50,382 bases of DNA, taken from positions 1 to 50,382 of the forward strand of contig CALFIX010000061.1 in NCBI GenBank assembly GCA_937877515.1. Direction: 5' to 3'. The notes below the pieces were generated by a model, which was given only the letters and a program-made list of their open reading frames with translations, had not been told where the DNA came from and searched no databases. Position numbers and translations under genes: made by a program. Positions 7,536 to 15,273 of this stretch are shown here, one piece after another. Position 1 is the stretch's first letter, and each line of letters opens with the position of its first letter. Source of the stretch: an uncultured Treponema sp. Its GTDB lineage: Bacteria > Spirochaetota > Spirochaetia > Treponematales > Treponemataceae.

Positions 7536-9065
7536 CTAAAGCATTACTTTTACAGATTTATCAATAGAAACTTCCAGACCATTTTGCTCTCTTTCATTAT
7601 AAAAATCATCCAGACTCAAAAATGATTTTCTTAAAATTTCTAAAAGCTCTTCCTTGTTTCTAAAATGTTCTTCTTCATTTTTCCTAAAAAAGCAGATTTT
7701 TTCCAATTTTTCTAACAGCTCTTCAATTTTTAAATTCTTTTCCTCTAAACATTTTATTGAAAGAATTTTTTGGTAGTCTGTTAAAGTTGGATTTTCTTCT
7801 TTTAGCCAGAGAGGTTCTGTAATGCGTTCTCCGGGTCTAGAGCCAATAAATTTAATTTCCATTTCCTTGTATGGCTCAAAGCCTGAAAACTTTATAATCT
7901 GTTCTGCTAGGTCCAAAATCTTAATGGGTTCTCCCATATCAAGTAAGTAAGCCCTGCCGTTTTTGCCAACTCCACCCGCCTGTAATACCAGGGAACATGC
8001 TTCCGGAATTGTCATAAAGTATCTTTCCATTGCGGGGTCTGTTACTGTTACAGGCCCTCCGTTTTGAATCTGTTCTGTAAAGACAGGTAATATTGAGCCT
8101 CTGCTTCCTAAAACGTTTCCAAAGCGGACAAACATAAATGACTGCGTATTTTTAGCCTTTTTTGAAGCTTCTATAACAAGCTTTTCTGAAAGTTTTTTAC
8201 TTACTCCATATACGCTAACAGGTTCAACTGCTTTATCTGTGCTTATGAGAACAAAGCGTTCTGTATTACATTCTAAGGCTGCATCCAGAAGATTTTTTGT
8301 TCCAAAAACATTGTTTTCTATTACGGCAACGGGATTTTCTTCCATCATTGGAACATGTTTGTAGGCTGCGCAATGAAAAATTACATCAGCATGAGTTTTA
8401 GAAATTATGTATTTAACATATTCCTTATCCTTCATGTCTCCAATAATTGGAACAACAGAAGCTTTTTCGCCAACGCCTTCATTTTGTAAGACATTAAGCT
8501 CTCTATAAATATTTACAATAGAGTTTTCTCCATGTCCAAAAAGATAAAGACGTTCTGCTCCTCCCGATAACAGCTGTCTGGATAATTCGCTTCCTATGGA
8601 GCCCCCTGCACCAGTAATTAAAACCCTCTTGCCTTTTAAGTAGGAAAGGCTTTCTTTTAATGGAATAACTACAGGAGTTCTTCCTAATAAATCCAACGGG
8701 TTCACATCTCTCATCTGAATAAGGTGAGCTTTTCCGTCTATTACCTGGCTTATGGAAGGTAAGATTTTTATGCTTAAAAAGCCGGCTTTTATCAGAATGT
8801 CATAAATCTGTCTTATTCTTTTACCGTTTGTGCTTGGAAGTGCTATTATAGCCTGGTCATTTTGTGTAGGGCGTAAAACGGATGCAATGTTTTCTATGGG
8901 ACCAAAAACCGGTATGTTGTCTATTTGAGAACCAATAATTTCTTTATTATCATCAAAAAAAGCTGCAACATTACCAAAGATTTTTTTATTTGAAGCTTCT
9001 TTTGCAAGCATCTGTCCTGCAAATCCTGCTCCAATTATGTAAAGTCGCAAATCACTTTTATTCAT
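7536..9065 (-). CDS. Soluble UDP-sugar 4,6-dehydratase, CapD/WbpM/PglF family
   Basis: About 509 residues: an N-terminal Rossmann-like domain (IIGAGFAGQMLAKEA) and a C-terminal SDR dehydratase domain (ITGAGGSIGSELSRQL, then STDKAVEPVSVYGVSKK). Classical WbpM/PglF enzymes have N-terminal membrane helices, which are missing here. Large family members usually have Met in place of the SDR Tyr, whereas this protein has a regular Y-x3-K (YGVSK). Start taken as the ATG at 9065, after AGGTGGG. An in-frame GTG nine bases upstream at 9074 fits the predicted transcription start as a near-leaderless start. First gene of the five-gene unit; likely role in making a glycan precursor. Confidence 0.88.
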   Translation of the reverse strand: MNKSDLRLYIIGAGFAGQMLAKEASNKKIFGNVAAFFDDNKEIIGSQIDNIPVFGPIENIASVLRPTQNDQAIIALPSTNGKRIRQIYDILIKAGFLSIKILPSISQVIDGKAHLIQMRDVNPLDLLGRTPVVIPLKESLSYLKGKRVLITGAGGSIGSELSRQLLSGGAERLYLFGHGENSIVNIYRELNVLQNEGVGEKASVVPIIGDMKDKEYVKYIISKTHADVIFHCAAYKHVPMMEENPVAVIENNVFGTKNLLDAALECNTERFVLISTDKAVEPVSVYGVSKKLSEKLVIEASKKAKNTQSFMFVRFGNVLGSRGSILPVFTEQIQNGGPVTVTDPAMERYFMTIPEACSLVLQAGGVGKNGRAYLLDMGEPIKILDLAEQIIKFSGFEPYKEMEIKFIGSRPGERITEPLWLKEENPTLTDYQKILSIKCLEEKNLKIEELLEKLEKICFFRKNEEEHFRNKEELLEILRKSFLSLDDFYNEREQNGLEVSIDKSVKVML

Positions 9066-9081
9066 ATTTCCCACCTGCCTT

Positions 9082-9110
9082 ATTTTATCAAAATCTAGCT
9101 AAACTGTAAA
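9082..9110 (-). promoter_or_regulatory. Promoter for the dehydratase/aminotransferase/XDH unit
   Basis: On the minus strand TTTACA (9110-9105), a 17-base spacer and TAAAAT (9087-9082). Predicted transcription start near 9075, which would place the AGGTGG mostly outside the message and leave GTG 9074 or ATG 9065 as the start. Confidence 0.5.
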
Positions 9111-9154
9111 CTTAATTTTCCGACAATCTAAAGGAGAGACTACTAGGAGTTTTT

Positions 9155-9670
9155 ATGAAAAAGCAAAATAAAGTATTTTTTCTTATGTTTTTAGCATTTT
9201 TTATGTGTTCAAATGCTTTTTCTGTTTCTATAGCTTCTCAAGTGGTTCAGCATGACACAACTCATGACGAAGTCAGGGCAATTTCTCTTCTTGTAGAAGA
9301 AACCTTTATGGACTTTTTCTTTGAGAGGGGCTTTGTAATTACTAACCTGCCGGCAGAAATTTCAGAAAATTCAAGCCAGGACAAGAAGGCCTTAAAATCT
9401 GGTTTGCTGTCTGCGGACGAAGGAATGTGCAAGTATTTTATTCAGCTTGTAATTGACTACAAAAATAATTCCAACAGTCCTGAAGCTTATCTTTTAAGCA
9501 ATATAAAGGATATTCAGTGGAAGATTTATGATGTTAAAACTGAACAGGTTTTAAAATCCGGGAAAAATATTGTTGGAAATATAATGCAGAATGAAAATTC
9601 AGAAAACGGAATAAAAAGTTTTACAGATGAAATATCAAATTCTGTATATAAATATCTGATGGAAAAATAG
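9155..9670 (+). CDS. Exported protein of unknown function
   Basis: 171 residues starting with a signal peptide: two Lys, then a hydrophobic stretch FFLMFLAFFMCSNAFS. The mature part carries no motif I recognise. It contains short helical and strand-like segments such as VRAISLLVEETFMDFFFERGF and IQWKIYDVKTEQVLKSG. The latter resembles outer-membrane-associated spirochaetal proteins that assemble a function over a C-terminal beta domain, but this is only an impression. AGGAG lies five bases before the ATG. Thirteen bases separate it from the SPOR-domain gene, so both are probably cotranscribed and periplasmic. Confidence 0.75.
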   Translation: MKKQNKVFFLMFLAFFMCSNAFSVSIASQVVQHDTTHDEVRAISLLVEETFMDFFFERGFVITNLPAEISENSSQDKKALKSGLLSADEGMCKYFIQLVIDYKNNSNSPEAYLLSNIKDIQWKIYDVKTEQVLKSGKNIVGNIMQNENSENGIKSFTDEISNSVYKYLMEK

Positions 9671-9682
9671 GGGAAGGGGTAT

Positions 9683-11797
9683 ATGAAAAAACTAAAGGCC
9701 ACACTTAGTGTTTCTATAATTACTCTTTGTCTTGCTTTTGAACCGCTTTTTGCGGGAGCAAGTGAAATTTTAGATGGCAGAGTATCCGTAGCTCAGGGCT
9801 CAGAACTTCCTTCAGGTCTCTTTGCAAAGGCTTCAGGTTATCTTCCTGGAGACTCCATTACTTTAACAAATCCTTCCAATGGACTTACTGTTGAACTCTT
9901 AAATGTAGGCACTGTGGACGCTTCAAGTGGAGTTTCTATACTTATTTCAAAGGAAGCGGCTAATCGTCTGGGACTTTCATCAAATGAAAGCATGAATGTA
10001 AAGCTTAATCCTCGAAGCGGACTTTTTGACGAAGCTGTTTCCGGAAGTGCAACAATTTCTAAAGCTGCAAAATACATAGAGCCTCAAAATGAATATGAAT
10101 ACGAAGACTATTTAGACACTGGCTCAGATTTTGCAAGTGAAAAACTTTCTTTAGAGCAGCCTTCTCCTGCAGAACAGGCAGAAACAGGAAACATAATCTC
10201 CTCTGAAAGTTTTAAGCCTGTAGAGTTGACAGGTGAAAATGAAGCTTATAAAAAAGAAGAGCTTTCAGAAGAACCGGCTTTAGAAGAAGAGAAAGTAAGC
10301 CTTGAAGCCTTTGAAGATGACGTCATTCCTTCTTTAAATGCAGAAGAAAATCAGATAGCTTATGTTCCTGAAGAAGAAAGTAAAGACAAACCTTTACCTG
10401 CAGAAGAAAACAGCGAAGAAGATGCTGTAGAATACGAACTGATAGATGAAGAGCCGTTAACACCTGGCTATAGCGAAGAAAGCTTTGAACCTCTGGAAGA
10501 AGAAGCCCTTGAAGAAACTTTACCTGGCTTTGAAGAAGAAGGCGAGCTTGTAGAGGAAGCTGAGCCTGAAAGTGAAGAAGCTGAGATAGTTGAACAGGAA
10601 AAGCTTCCCTTAATTGGAGATGACTACTTTGACGGGGAACCTGTTGCAGATTTTTCTTTAGATGATGAGCTTTTAAGTGAAAACGAGGCATTTTCTGTAG
10701 AAGAAATAGAAAATACTCCGGACGAAGACCTCGTGGAAGAAAACGTACCTTCTAACGAAAATATTGAAGATTTTGAGGAGATAGAGCCACTCCCGGAGAG
10801 CGATAGAGACGGCGAAGAGGTAAGAGCCAACGAAAACGTAGAAGATTTCAAAAAGCCGGAGCCACTCCCGGAAAATGACAGAGACGGCGAAGATGTAAGA
10901 GCCAACGAAAACGTAGAAGATTACAAAAAACCGGAGCCACTCCCGGAGAGCGATAGAGACGGCGAAGAAATTATCTCTAATGAAGACGTTACTGATTATG
11001 CTCCTTTAAAACCTCTGACTGAAGAAAAAATAGAAGAAGATTTACCTGGAGAGGAAGTCATTCCTTCTGTAATTTCTAAAAAAGAAGTTCCTGAAAGCGA
11101 CAGGGAAGGTGAAGAAGTTCTTTCAAATGAGGATGTAACTGATTACAAAAAGCCAGAGGCTCTTCCAGAAAGTGACTTAGACGAAGAAAAAGTCAGTTCT
11201 AACGAAGAAGTCACAGACTTTATTGAGAAGCAGATGGAAGCTGAAACAGAATCCGTTCAGACTGTCGATGCAGATGAAAACGGCGAAGAAGTAGAATCTA
11301 ACGAAAACGTAAAAGACGTTGAAGAGGTAAAGACTTCTCCGGAAGCAGACTTAGAAGGCGAAAAAGTAAATTCAAATGATGATGTTAATGACGAGGTTAA
11401 GGCAATAGTTCTTATTCCTGCAGAAGACAAAGCTCCTGAAAGCGTAATTCCTGCAGAACCAAAAGAAGTCATCATCATAGAGCCTAAAGAGAGCAAAGAG
11501 ACAGCTTTGAGCAGTGAACCGACGGCTAAGAAGAAGCCGGCTCTTAATGACTATGTTGTTACAGAAAAAGACTTAAAGGCAAACAGGTACTACATTCAGG
11601 TTGCAACTTTAAGTAAAGAAGAAAATATACTTTCTTTCATTGAAAAGTATGTAAAGTATCCGATAGTTCTTATTCAAAATGAAGATGGAGCTTACAAAGT
11701 ATTAGTAGGTCCATTAACAGAAGATGAATATGGTGCTGTCATTGCAAAGTTTAAGGCCTATGGCTTTAAGGATGCTTTTGTAAAATCCATAAAATAA
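9683..11797 (+). CDS. Exported SPOR-domain protein with a Glu-rich repeat linker
   Basis: 704 residues. Signal peptide (1-25). Residues about 30-130 resemble the RlpA-like double-psi barrel (GLFAKASGYLPGDSITLTNPSNGLTVELLN). A very acidic linker of about 450 residues follows, with 25-residue repeats of the type NENVEDFKKPEPLPESDRDG. The last 70 residues form a SPOR domain (RYYIQVATLSKEENI, then YKVLVGPLTEDEY), which in other proteins binds denuded glycan strands at septal peptidoglycan. The linker length may let it span the spirochaete periplasm. GGGGAAGGGG precedes the ATG, and a terminator follows directly. Confidence 0.82.
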   Translation: MKKLKATLSVSIITLCLAFEPLFAGASEILDGRVSVAQGSELPSGLFAKASGYLPGDSITLTNPSNGLTVELLNVGTVDASSGVSILISKEAANRLGLSSNESMNVKLNPRSGLFDEAVSGSATISKAAKYIEPQNEYEYEDYLDTGSDFASEKLSLEQPSPAEQAETGNIISSESFKPVELTGENEAYKKEELSEEPALEEEKVSLEAFEDDVIPSLNAEENQIAYVPEEESKDKPLPAEENSEEDAVEYELIDEEPLTPGYSEESFEPLEEEALEETLPGFEEEGELVEEAEPESEEAEIVEQEKLPLIGDDYFDGEPVADFSLDDELLSENEAFSVEEIENTPDEDLVEENVPSNENIEDFEEIEPLPESDRDGEEVRANENVEDFKKPEPLPENDRDGEDVRANENVEDYKKPEPLPESDRDGEEIISNEDVTDYAPLKPLTEEKIEEDLPGEEVIPSVISKKEVPESDREGEEVLSNEDVTDYKKPEALPESDLDEEKVSSNEEVTDFIEKQMEAETESVQTVDADENGEEVESNENVKDVEEVKTSPEADLEGEKVNSNDDVNDEVKAIVLIPAEDKAPESVIPAEPKEVIIIEPKESKETALSSEPTAKKKPALNDYVVTEKDLKANRYYIQVATLSKEENILSFIEKYVKYPIVLIQNEDGAYKVLVGPLTEDEYGAVIAKFKAYGFKDAFVKSIK
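10751..10975 (+). repeat. 75-bp in-frame tandem repeats inside the SPOR-protein gene
   Basis: Three near-identical 75-base units (10751-10825, 10826-10900, 10901-10975), each coding for 25 residues with the core EPLPESDRDGEEV and a trailing NENVED. Degenerate units of the same type continue to about 11390. The nucleotide identity is high enough for recombination or slippage to change the copy number. Confidence 0.85.
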
Positions 11798-11803
11798 CAT
11801 TTT

Positions 11804-11835
11804 AGCCCCTTGACTTTTTACAAGGGGCTTTTTAT
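11804..11835 (+). terminator. Terminator of the SPOR-protein gene, overlapping the tmRNA promoter
   Basis: Perfect nine-base stem AGCCCCTTG (11804-11812) / CAAGGGGCT (11821-11829) followed by a T-rich run. Confidence 0.85.
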
Positions 11836-11838
11836 ATT
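11810..11838 (+). promoter_or_regulatory. Promoter of tmRNA embedded in the upstream terminator
   Basis: TTGACT (11810-11815), a 17-base spacer and TATATT (11833-11838), each 5/6 matches to the sigma-70 consensus. The -35 box begins in the left stem arm of the terminator and extends into its loop. Predicted transcription start near 11845, ten bases before the mature 5' end of tmRNA. Confidence 0.65.
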
Positions 11839-11854
11839 TAGTGTGAGTCAAATC

Positions 11855-12238
11855 GGGAGTGCACCGGTTTCGACACATGATAGTAATCTTGTGCTGCAGG
11901 TAAGGCTGTCGCCTGGTCTTTGATACAGACGAGAAAAATAACTGCAAAACGTAGAGAAGACGAAGAGTCTGAAAACGAGCAGTACGCTCTCGCTGCTTAA
12001 CGTAGCGTGAACCGGAACTCACACTTCGCTGTTCCTAGGGGGGTGATGTTCTGTTGCCAACAGGGACTTGCTTTACACTGGGGCTAGACAGTGTAGGGGA
12101 CTTACCCGAAAGGGACTAGAATACGGAGAAGACGCCTTTGAAGCCGCTACCTTCTCTCGACAATTACCTCGCTTCAATAAACCTGTAGAGGCGCCTGGTT
12201 AGATTATGTGGACCCGGGTTCAATTCCCGGCACTTCCA
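11855..12238 (+). ncRNA. ssrA: Transfer-messenger RNA (tmRNA)
   Basis: The acceptor stem is formed by GGGAGTGC (11855-11862) and GCACTTCC (12230-12237), with the T-arm CCGGG-TTCAATT-CCCGG just upstream and the discriminator A at 12238. CCA is not encoded. The 5' part has the usual GGTTTCGAC block. The tag reading frame starts at GCA 11944 and ends at TAA 11998-12000, giving AKRREDEESENEQYALAA. The YALAA end is the classic protease signal. The tag has 18 residues, longer than most. tmRNA with SmpB rescues ribosomes stalled on broken messages. Confidence 0.96.
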
Positions 12239-12247
12239 TTTTTTTTG

Positions 12248-12281
12248 TCCGCTGGCTTTATAAGCATAGCGGATTTTTTTT
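12248..12281 (+). terminator. Terminator of tmRNA
   Basis: TCCGCT (12248-12253) pairs with AGCGGA (12268-12273), with an inner GCTT/AAGC helix, followed by eight T. Confidence 0.85.
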
Positions 12282-12301
12282 GCCAAACAATAAATGCGTA
12301 T

Positions 12302-12390
12302 CTTATTACGGCCTTCCACGGCTCCGCTTTGCTTCGGAACTTTTAATAAAAGTTCTTGCCCCTGGCAACCGTTCCACGCCGCGCTCATGC
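12302..12390 (+). repeat. Dispersed intergenic repeat, copy A
   Basis: Left arm with TTATTACGGCCTTCC and CTCCGCTTTGCTTC, central perfect 8-bp hairpin GAACTTTT/AAAAGTTC (12337-12344 and 12348-12355), right arm GCCCCTGGCA and CGCCGCGCTCATGC. The arms match copies B (42511-42586, opposite orientation) and C (49507-49623), but the central hairpin is a different sequence in each. It lies between the tmRNA terminator and the rsbW-like terminator. Confidence 0.7.
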
Positions 12391-12429
12391 AAAAAAAAAC
12401 TGCCCTAAAGCTTATAACTTTCAGGCAGT
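12391..12429 (-). terminator. Terminator of the rsb-like operon
   Basis: On the minus strand ACTGCC..GAAAG pairs with CTTTA..GGCAGT (12429-12418 with 12410-12399, two internal mismatches), followed by nine T. Confidence 0.7.
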
Positions 12430-12466
12430 ATAATTTTCTTTTTAGCTTGTATCTTAGAGTTTATTC

Positions 12467-13012
12467 TCACTCTACAGAAACTCCATGGCGCTTCTGCTGG
12501 AACTTTTTAAGCATTGCAACACCATTTTTCTTGTCATTATAAACAAAACCGCCGTTCCAATATTCAAGGGCAGCAAAGAGGGCATTACCTCCATCCTGAT
12601 CATCAGAAGCCTTTGTTCTAAACGAAACGTAATTTGCAAGCTCTTCAAAATTATTGTTGTGCAAGCAGGAAAGTCTCTGGCGGTTAAATTCATTCCACTT
12701 ATCCAGGTCTTTAAAACCTTCGCCTTCGTCTTCCACTATAATGTGTGCATGTGTTGCACTAAAAGAATACCAAACGTGAACTTTTTTGTTAACGTTACAT
12801 TCATTTCCGTGCTTTACGGCATTTTTTATAACTTCGCTAATCTGCTGCTCAAGAAGGTTAATTTCTTTTATTTCCAAAGGAGCGGACTGCACTATAAGCA
12901 ATGTAAAATAGCGAATCTGCCTAAAATCAGATGGAAATTCCTTATAAAGCATATTTGTTTTGTCAAATAAAGGATCATTTCCGTCTGAGCGTAACTCTTT
13001 TATATCTTCCAT
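12467..13012 (-). CDS. RsbW-like anti-sigma / serine kinase (HATPase_c_2)
   Basis: 181 residues with the GHKL ATPase fold of anti-sigma regulatory kinases: N-box EQQISEVIKNAVKHGN, G1 box VEDEGEGF, and a later GGNALFAALEYW in place of a classic G2/G3 block. In the RsbW/SpoIIAB family such proteins bind a target (often a sigma factor) and phosphorylate the STAS antagonist. It is the last gene of a three-gene unit, 18 bases after the STAS gene. No sigma-factor gene lies nearby, so the partner is not visible. The target could also be a non-sigma output. Confidence 0.82.
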   Translation of the reverse strand: MEDIKELRSDGNDPLFDKTNMLYKEFPSDFRQIRYFTLLIVQSAPLEIKEINLLEQQISEVIKNAVKHGNECNVNKKVHVWYSFSATHAHIIVEDEGEGFKDLDKWNEFNRQRLSCLHNNNFEELANYVSFRTKASDDQDGGNALFAALEYWNGGFVYNDKKNGVAMLKKFQQKRHGVSVE

Positions 13013-13030
13013 TTTTATTCTCTCCGTTTT

Positions 13031-13369
13031 TTACTCATTAATCATAAGAAGAGCTTCTTCTACGCTATTTGCAATAGGGAAGTAGCCCATAAGCTTTGTA
13101 AGCTCAATAACCTTCTTTACAGATCCATGAATATTAGAAATGTAAAGCTTAAGGTTCATCTTTTTGATTGTAGAGCAAATGTAAATGAGAGCTCCGATTC
13201 CAGAAGAGTCAATGTAGTCTACCTGTTCAAGATTGATGATAAAGGACTTTACATTCTTTTCGAGCATCTTCATAACCAGCTCTTTTAGCTTGTAGGAATT
13301 ATACAAGTCCATTTCGCCGTTTACATCAATAATATAGACGTCTCCATTCTTCCTTATTTTAAGTTCCAT
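13031..13369 (-). CDS. STAS-domain anti-sigma factor antagonist (RsbV-like)
   Basis: 112 residues, a single STAS domain. The conserved DYIDSSGIGALIYI carries the Ser that is phosphorylated by the kinase and dephosphorylated by the SpoIIE-type phosphatase in partner switching. The N-terminus MELKIRKNGDVYIIDVNGEMDLYN is typical. AGGAGAAAAACTT precedes the ATG. It sits between the phosphatase and kinase genes, the standard arrangement of a complete partner-switch module. Confidence 0.9.
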   Translation of the reverse strand: MELKIRKNGDVYIIDVNGEMDLYNSYKLKELVMKMLEKNVKSFIINLEQVDYIDSSGIGALIYICSTIKKMNLKLYISNIHGSVKKVIELTKLMGYFPIANSVEEALLMINE

Positions 13370-13392
13370 AAGTTTTTCTCCTTATACCCAAA

Positions 13393-15102
13393 TTACTTAA
13401 TTTTTATAACTAAGAGTGACCGGTCATCATGTTGACTTGCACTTCCAGAGAATTTCTTTATATCTGCCTTTACAAGGTTTGCTATATCCTTGCTACTTGC
13501 ACCATGATTTTTTGCAATAACATTCAAAAGAGTTTCTTCTGAGTATTGCTGTCCCTGATCGTTTAGAGTTTCTACTAAACCATCAGTACATGTAATTATT
13601 ATATCACCACTTTTAACTTCTTGCACAAAATCTTTATATTCTGTTGTTTTTTCTACGCCAATTGGCTCTGAAGCCTCAGAAATCTTAGTAAAAGTGTTAG
13701 CCTGACTGTTATAATAGTATACAGGTGTAGAGCCACCTGTTGCAAATTCTATTGAATTTTTTTCCGGGTTATAGTTTATAAGTGCACAGGAAGCAAAGTG
13801 GTCTGTACTAAAAGATTCTCCTGCAATTCCACGGTTTACCCAGGAAAGTATTGTTCCTGCAGACTGCTTTGTGTTGACAACAAGTCTGATCATGGCTCTG
13901 ATCATTGTCATTATAAGGCTTGAGTTTATACCTTTACCTGCAACATCGCTCATTACAAAGCTAACCCTGTCTTTTCTGGAAACTATAACATCGTAGTAGT
14001 CTCCGCAAACACCTTCCTGAGGATTCCAGATTGCTCCAAGAAGTGCTCCCGGAATTGCAGGCAGTTTTGAAGGGTGCAACAGCTCTTGTATTCTGGAAGC
14101 TATGTTAGACTCCTTACTGAGTTCTGAGTGTTCTACAACATCTTTTACTGCAATAACATTTTTAATTGCTGCAGATGCAAAGTCAGAAAGGGTCGTGGCA
14201 ACTGTTAAATCTTCTTCTGTAAAGAGCGGAGAACCATGTTTTCTTGCAAATGCTGTTACACCTATTACAGAGTCTCCTGATTTCATTGGAACAACAATGT
14301 AAGAGCCGCATTCCAGGAATTCTTCCGGACCATTCTGGTAAATTCTGTCATCTAGTTCCGGGCGCGTAATGAGTTCCGGTTTACCTGAAGTTGCAATTTC
14401 TCCAAACAGGTTGTCGCGTAAAGGAAAGCTTGCAAATTTAAAGTTTGTTGCAACACGTACCGGCTTATGAGGCATATCACTGGGAAGCTTATATGGCGGA
14501 GGAAAGTCACCGTCAAAGCTTTTTACTGTAATAACATCATCAAAGTCGTCAATAAGGAGGATTGCAGCACCTTCTGCTTTTATTTCATCCTTTATAGTTT
14601 TATTTATAAAGTCTAAGAGTGCATTTGTTCCGCTTTCTCCGGCAGAATAGGCTTCCGTAGCTTTTGACATAAAATTTTTGTTTATGTCCAGCATTTTAGA
14701 GTCGGCCTTTGCAATGCTGCTTTCTTCCTGAGAAGAAACTTCAGCCTGCATACCTGCATTCTTTTCTGCCATCTTGTTAAATGCCGGCGGAACCAGCTTT
14801 TCTATTTTTTTAGGTTCAAATGTACAAAGAATTATGCAGTAAGGAATAAAGAGAAATGAAGCTATGAAAAGTATGAATGCCGTAATCATAAAGGCATTTC
14901 CACTGTCACTGGTAAGGCTTCCTATTGCACCTGTCATACATGCAATAAAGAGTAAGATGTCGGCTGTAAAAGTAATAAAGCTAACTCTAGCAGTTTTCTT
15001 ATTGCGTACAAAAATAAGAAGTACAAAAAGCACTAATGCAACAAATGCCATTGCAAATAGAGGAATATATGCATAACTGTCTGTAAAGGTCAAAATTCCC
15101 AC
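13393..15102 (-). CDS. Membrane-bound GAF/SpoIIE-type serine phosphatase (RsbU-like)
   Basis: 569 residues. Three hydrophobic segments occupy the first 90 residues (FAMAFVALVLFVLLIFV and two more), then a GAF-like sensor region (about 150-310), then a PP2C/SpoIIE catalytic domain with GDYYDVI and FVMSDVAGKGINSSLIM carrying the metal-binding Asp residues and CTDGLVE near the end. It should dephosphorylate the STAS protein encoded next. The start is uncertain: GTG at 15102 is very close to its GGGAG, while an in-frame TTG at 15093 lies eight bases after GGAG and is the better-spaced choice. Confidence 0.88.
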   Translation of the reverse strand: MGILTFTDSYAYIPLFAMAFVALVLFVLLIFVRNKKTARVSFITFTADILLFIACMTGAIGSLTSDSGNAFMITAFILFIASFLFIPYCIILCTFEPKKIEKLVPPAFNKMAEKNAGMQAEVSSQEESSIAKADSKMLDINKNFMSKATEAYSAGESGTNALLDFINKTIKDEIKAEGAAILLIDDFDDVITVKSFDGDFPPPYKLPSDMPHKPVRVATNFKFASFPLRDNLFGEIATSGKPELITRPELDDRIYQNGPEEFLECGSYIVVPMKSGDSVIGVTAFARKHGSPLFTEEDLTVATTLSDFASAAIKNVIAVKDVVEHSELSKESNIASRIQELLHPSKLPAIPGALLGAIWNPQEGVCGDYYDVIVSRKDRVSFVMSDVAGKGINSSLIMTMIRAMIRLVVNTKQSAGTILSWVNRGIAGESFSTDHFASCALINYNPEKNSIEFATGGSTPVYYYNSQANTFTKISEASEPIGVEKTTEYKDFVQEVKSGDIIITCTDGLVETLNDQGQQYSEETLLNVIAKNHGASSKDIANLVKADIKKFSGSASQHDDRSLLVIKIK

Positions 15103-15163
15103 TCCCTGTACATTTCAATTTTTTAGCTATTGGTTTTTTAATTTATTTTTAAAACCTAGAGCC

Positions 15164-15192
15164 ATTGTATCATTGAAATTTTGTACCGTCAA
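15164..15192 (-). promoter_or_regulatory. Promoter of the rsb-like operon
   Basis: On the minus strand TTGACG (15192-15187), a 17-base spacer and TACAAT (15169-15164). Predicted leader of about 55 bases. Confidence 0.65.
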
Positions 15193-15203
15193 GATTTGTT
15201 TAG

Positions 15204-15229
15204 AGATTTTAAGGTTGGTTTTAAAATCT
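15204..15229. repeat. Inverted repeat upstream of the rsb-like promoter
   Basis: Perfect nine-base arms AGATTTTAA (15204-15212) and TTAAAATCT (15221-15229), loop of eight. It is 12 bases upstream of the -35 box and about 45 bases beyond the convergent-side gene end. It could be an operator or part of the terminator of the minus-strand gene cluster ending at 15274. No T-run follows. Confidence 0.45.
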
Positions 15230-15273
15230 TCCTCATAGATTTTCGGCACTTTTAACAAATTTTGCCATAGATT

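Noticed and set aside
10751..10975. CRISPR array
   Set aside because: The repeats are contiguous, in frame, without unique spacers, and no cas gene is nearby.
12164..12542. Small proteins around the tmRNA 3' end and repeat copy A
   Set aside because: They overlap tmRNA, its terminator and a non-coding repeat, and show no conserved motif.
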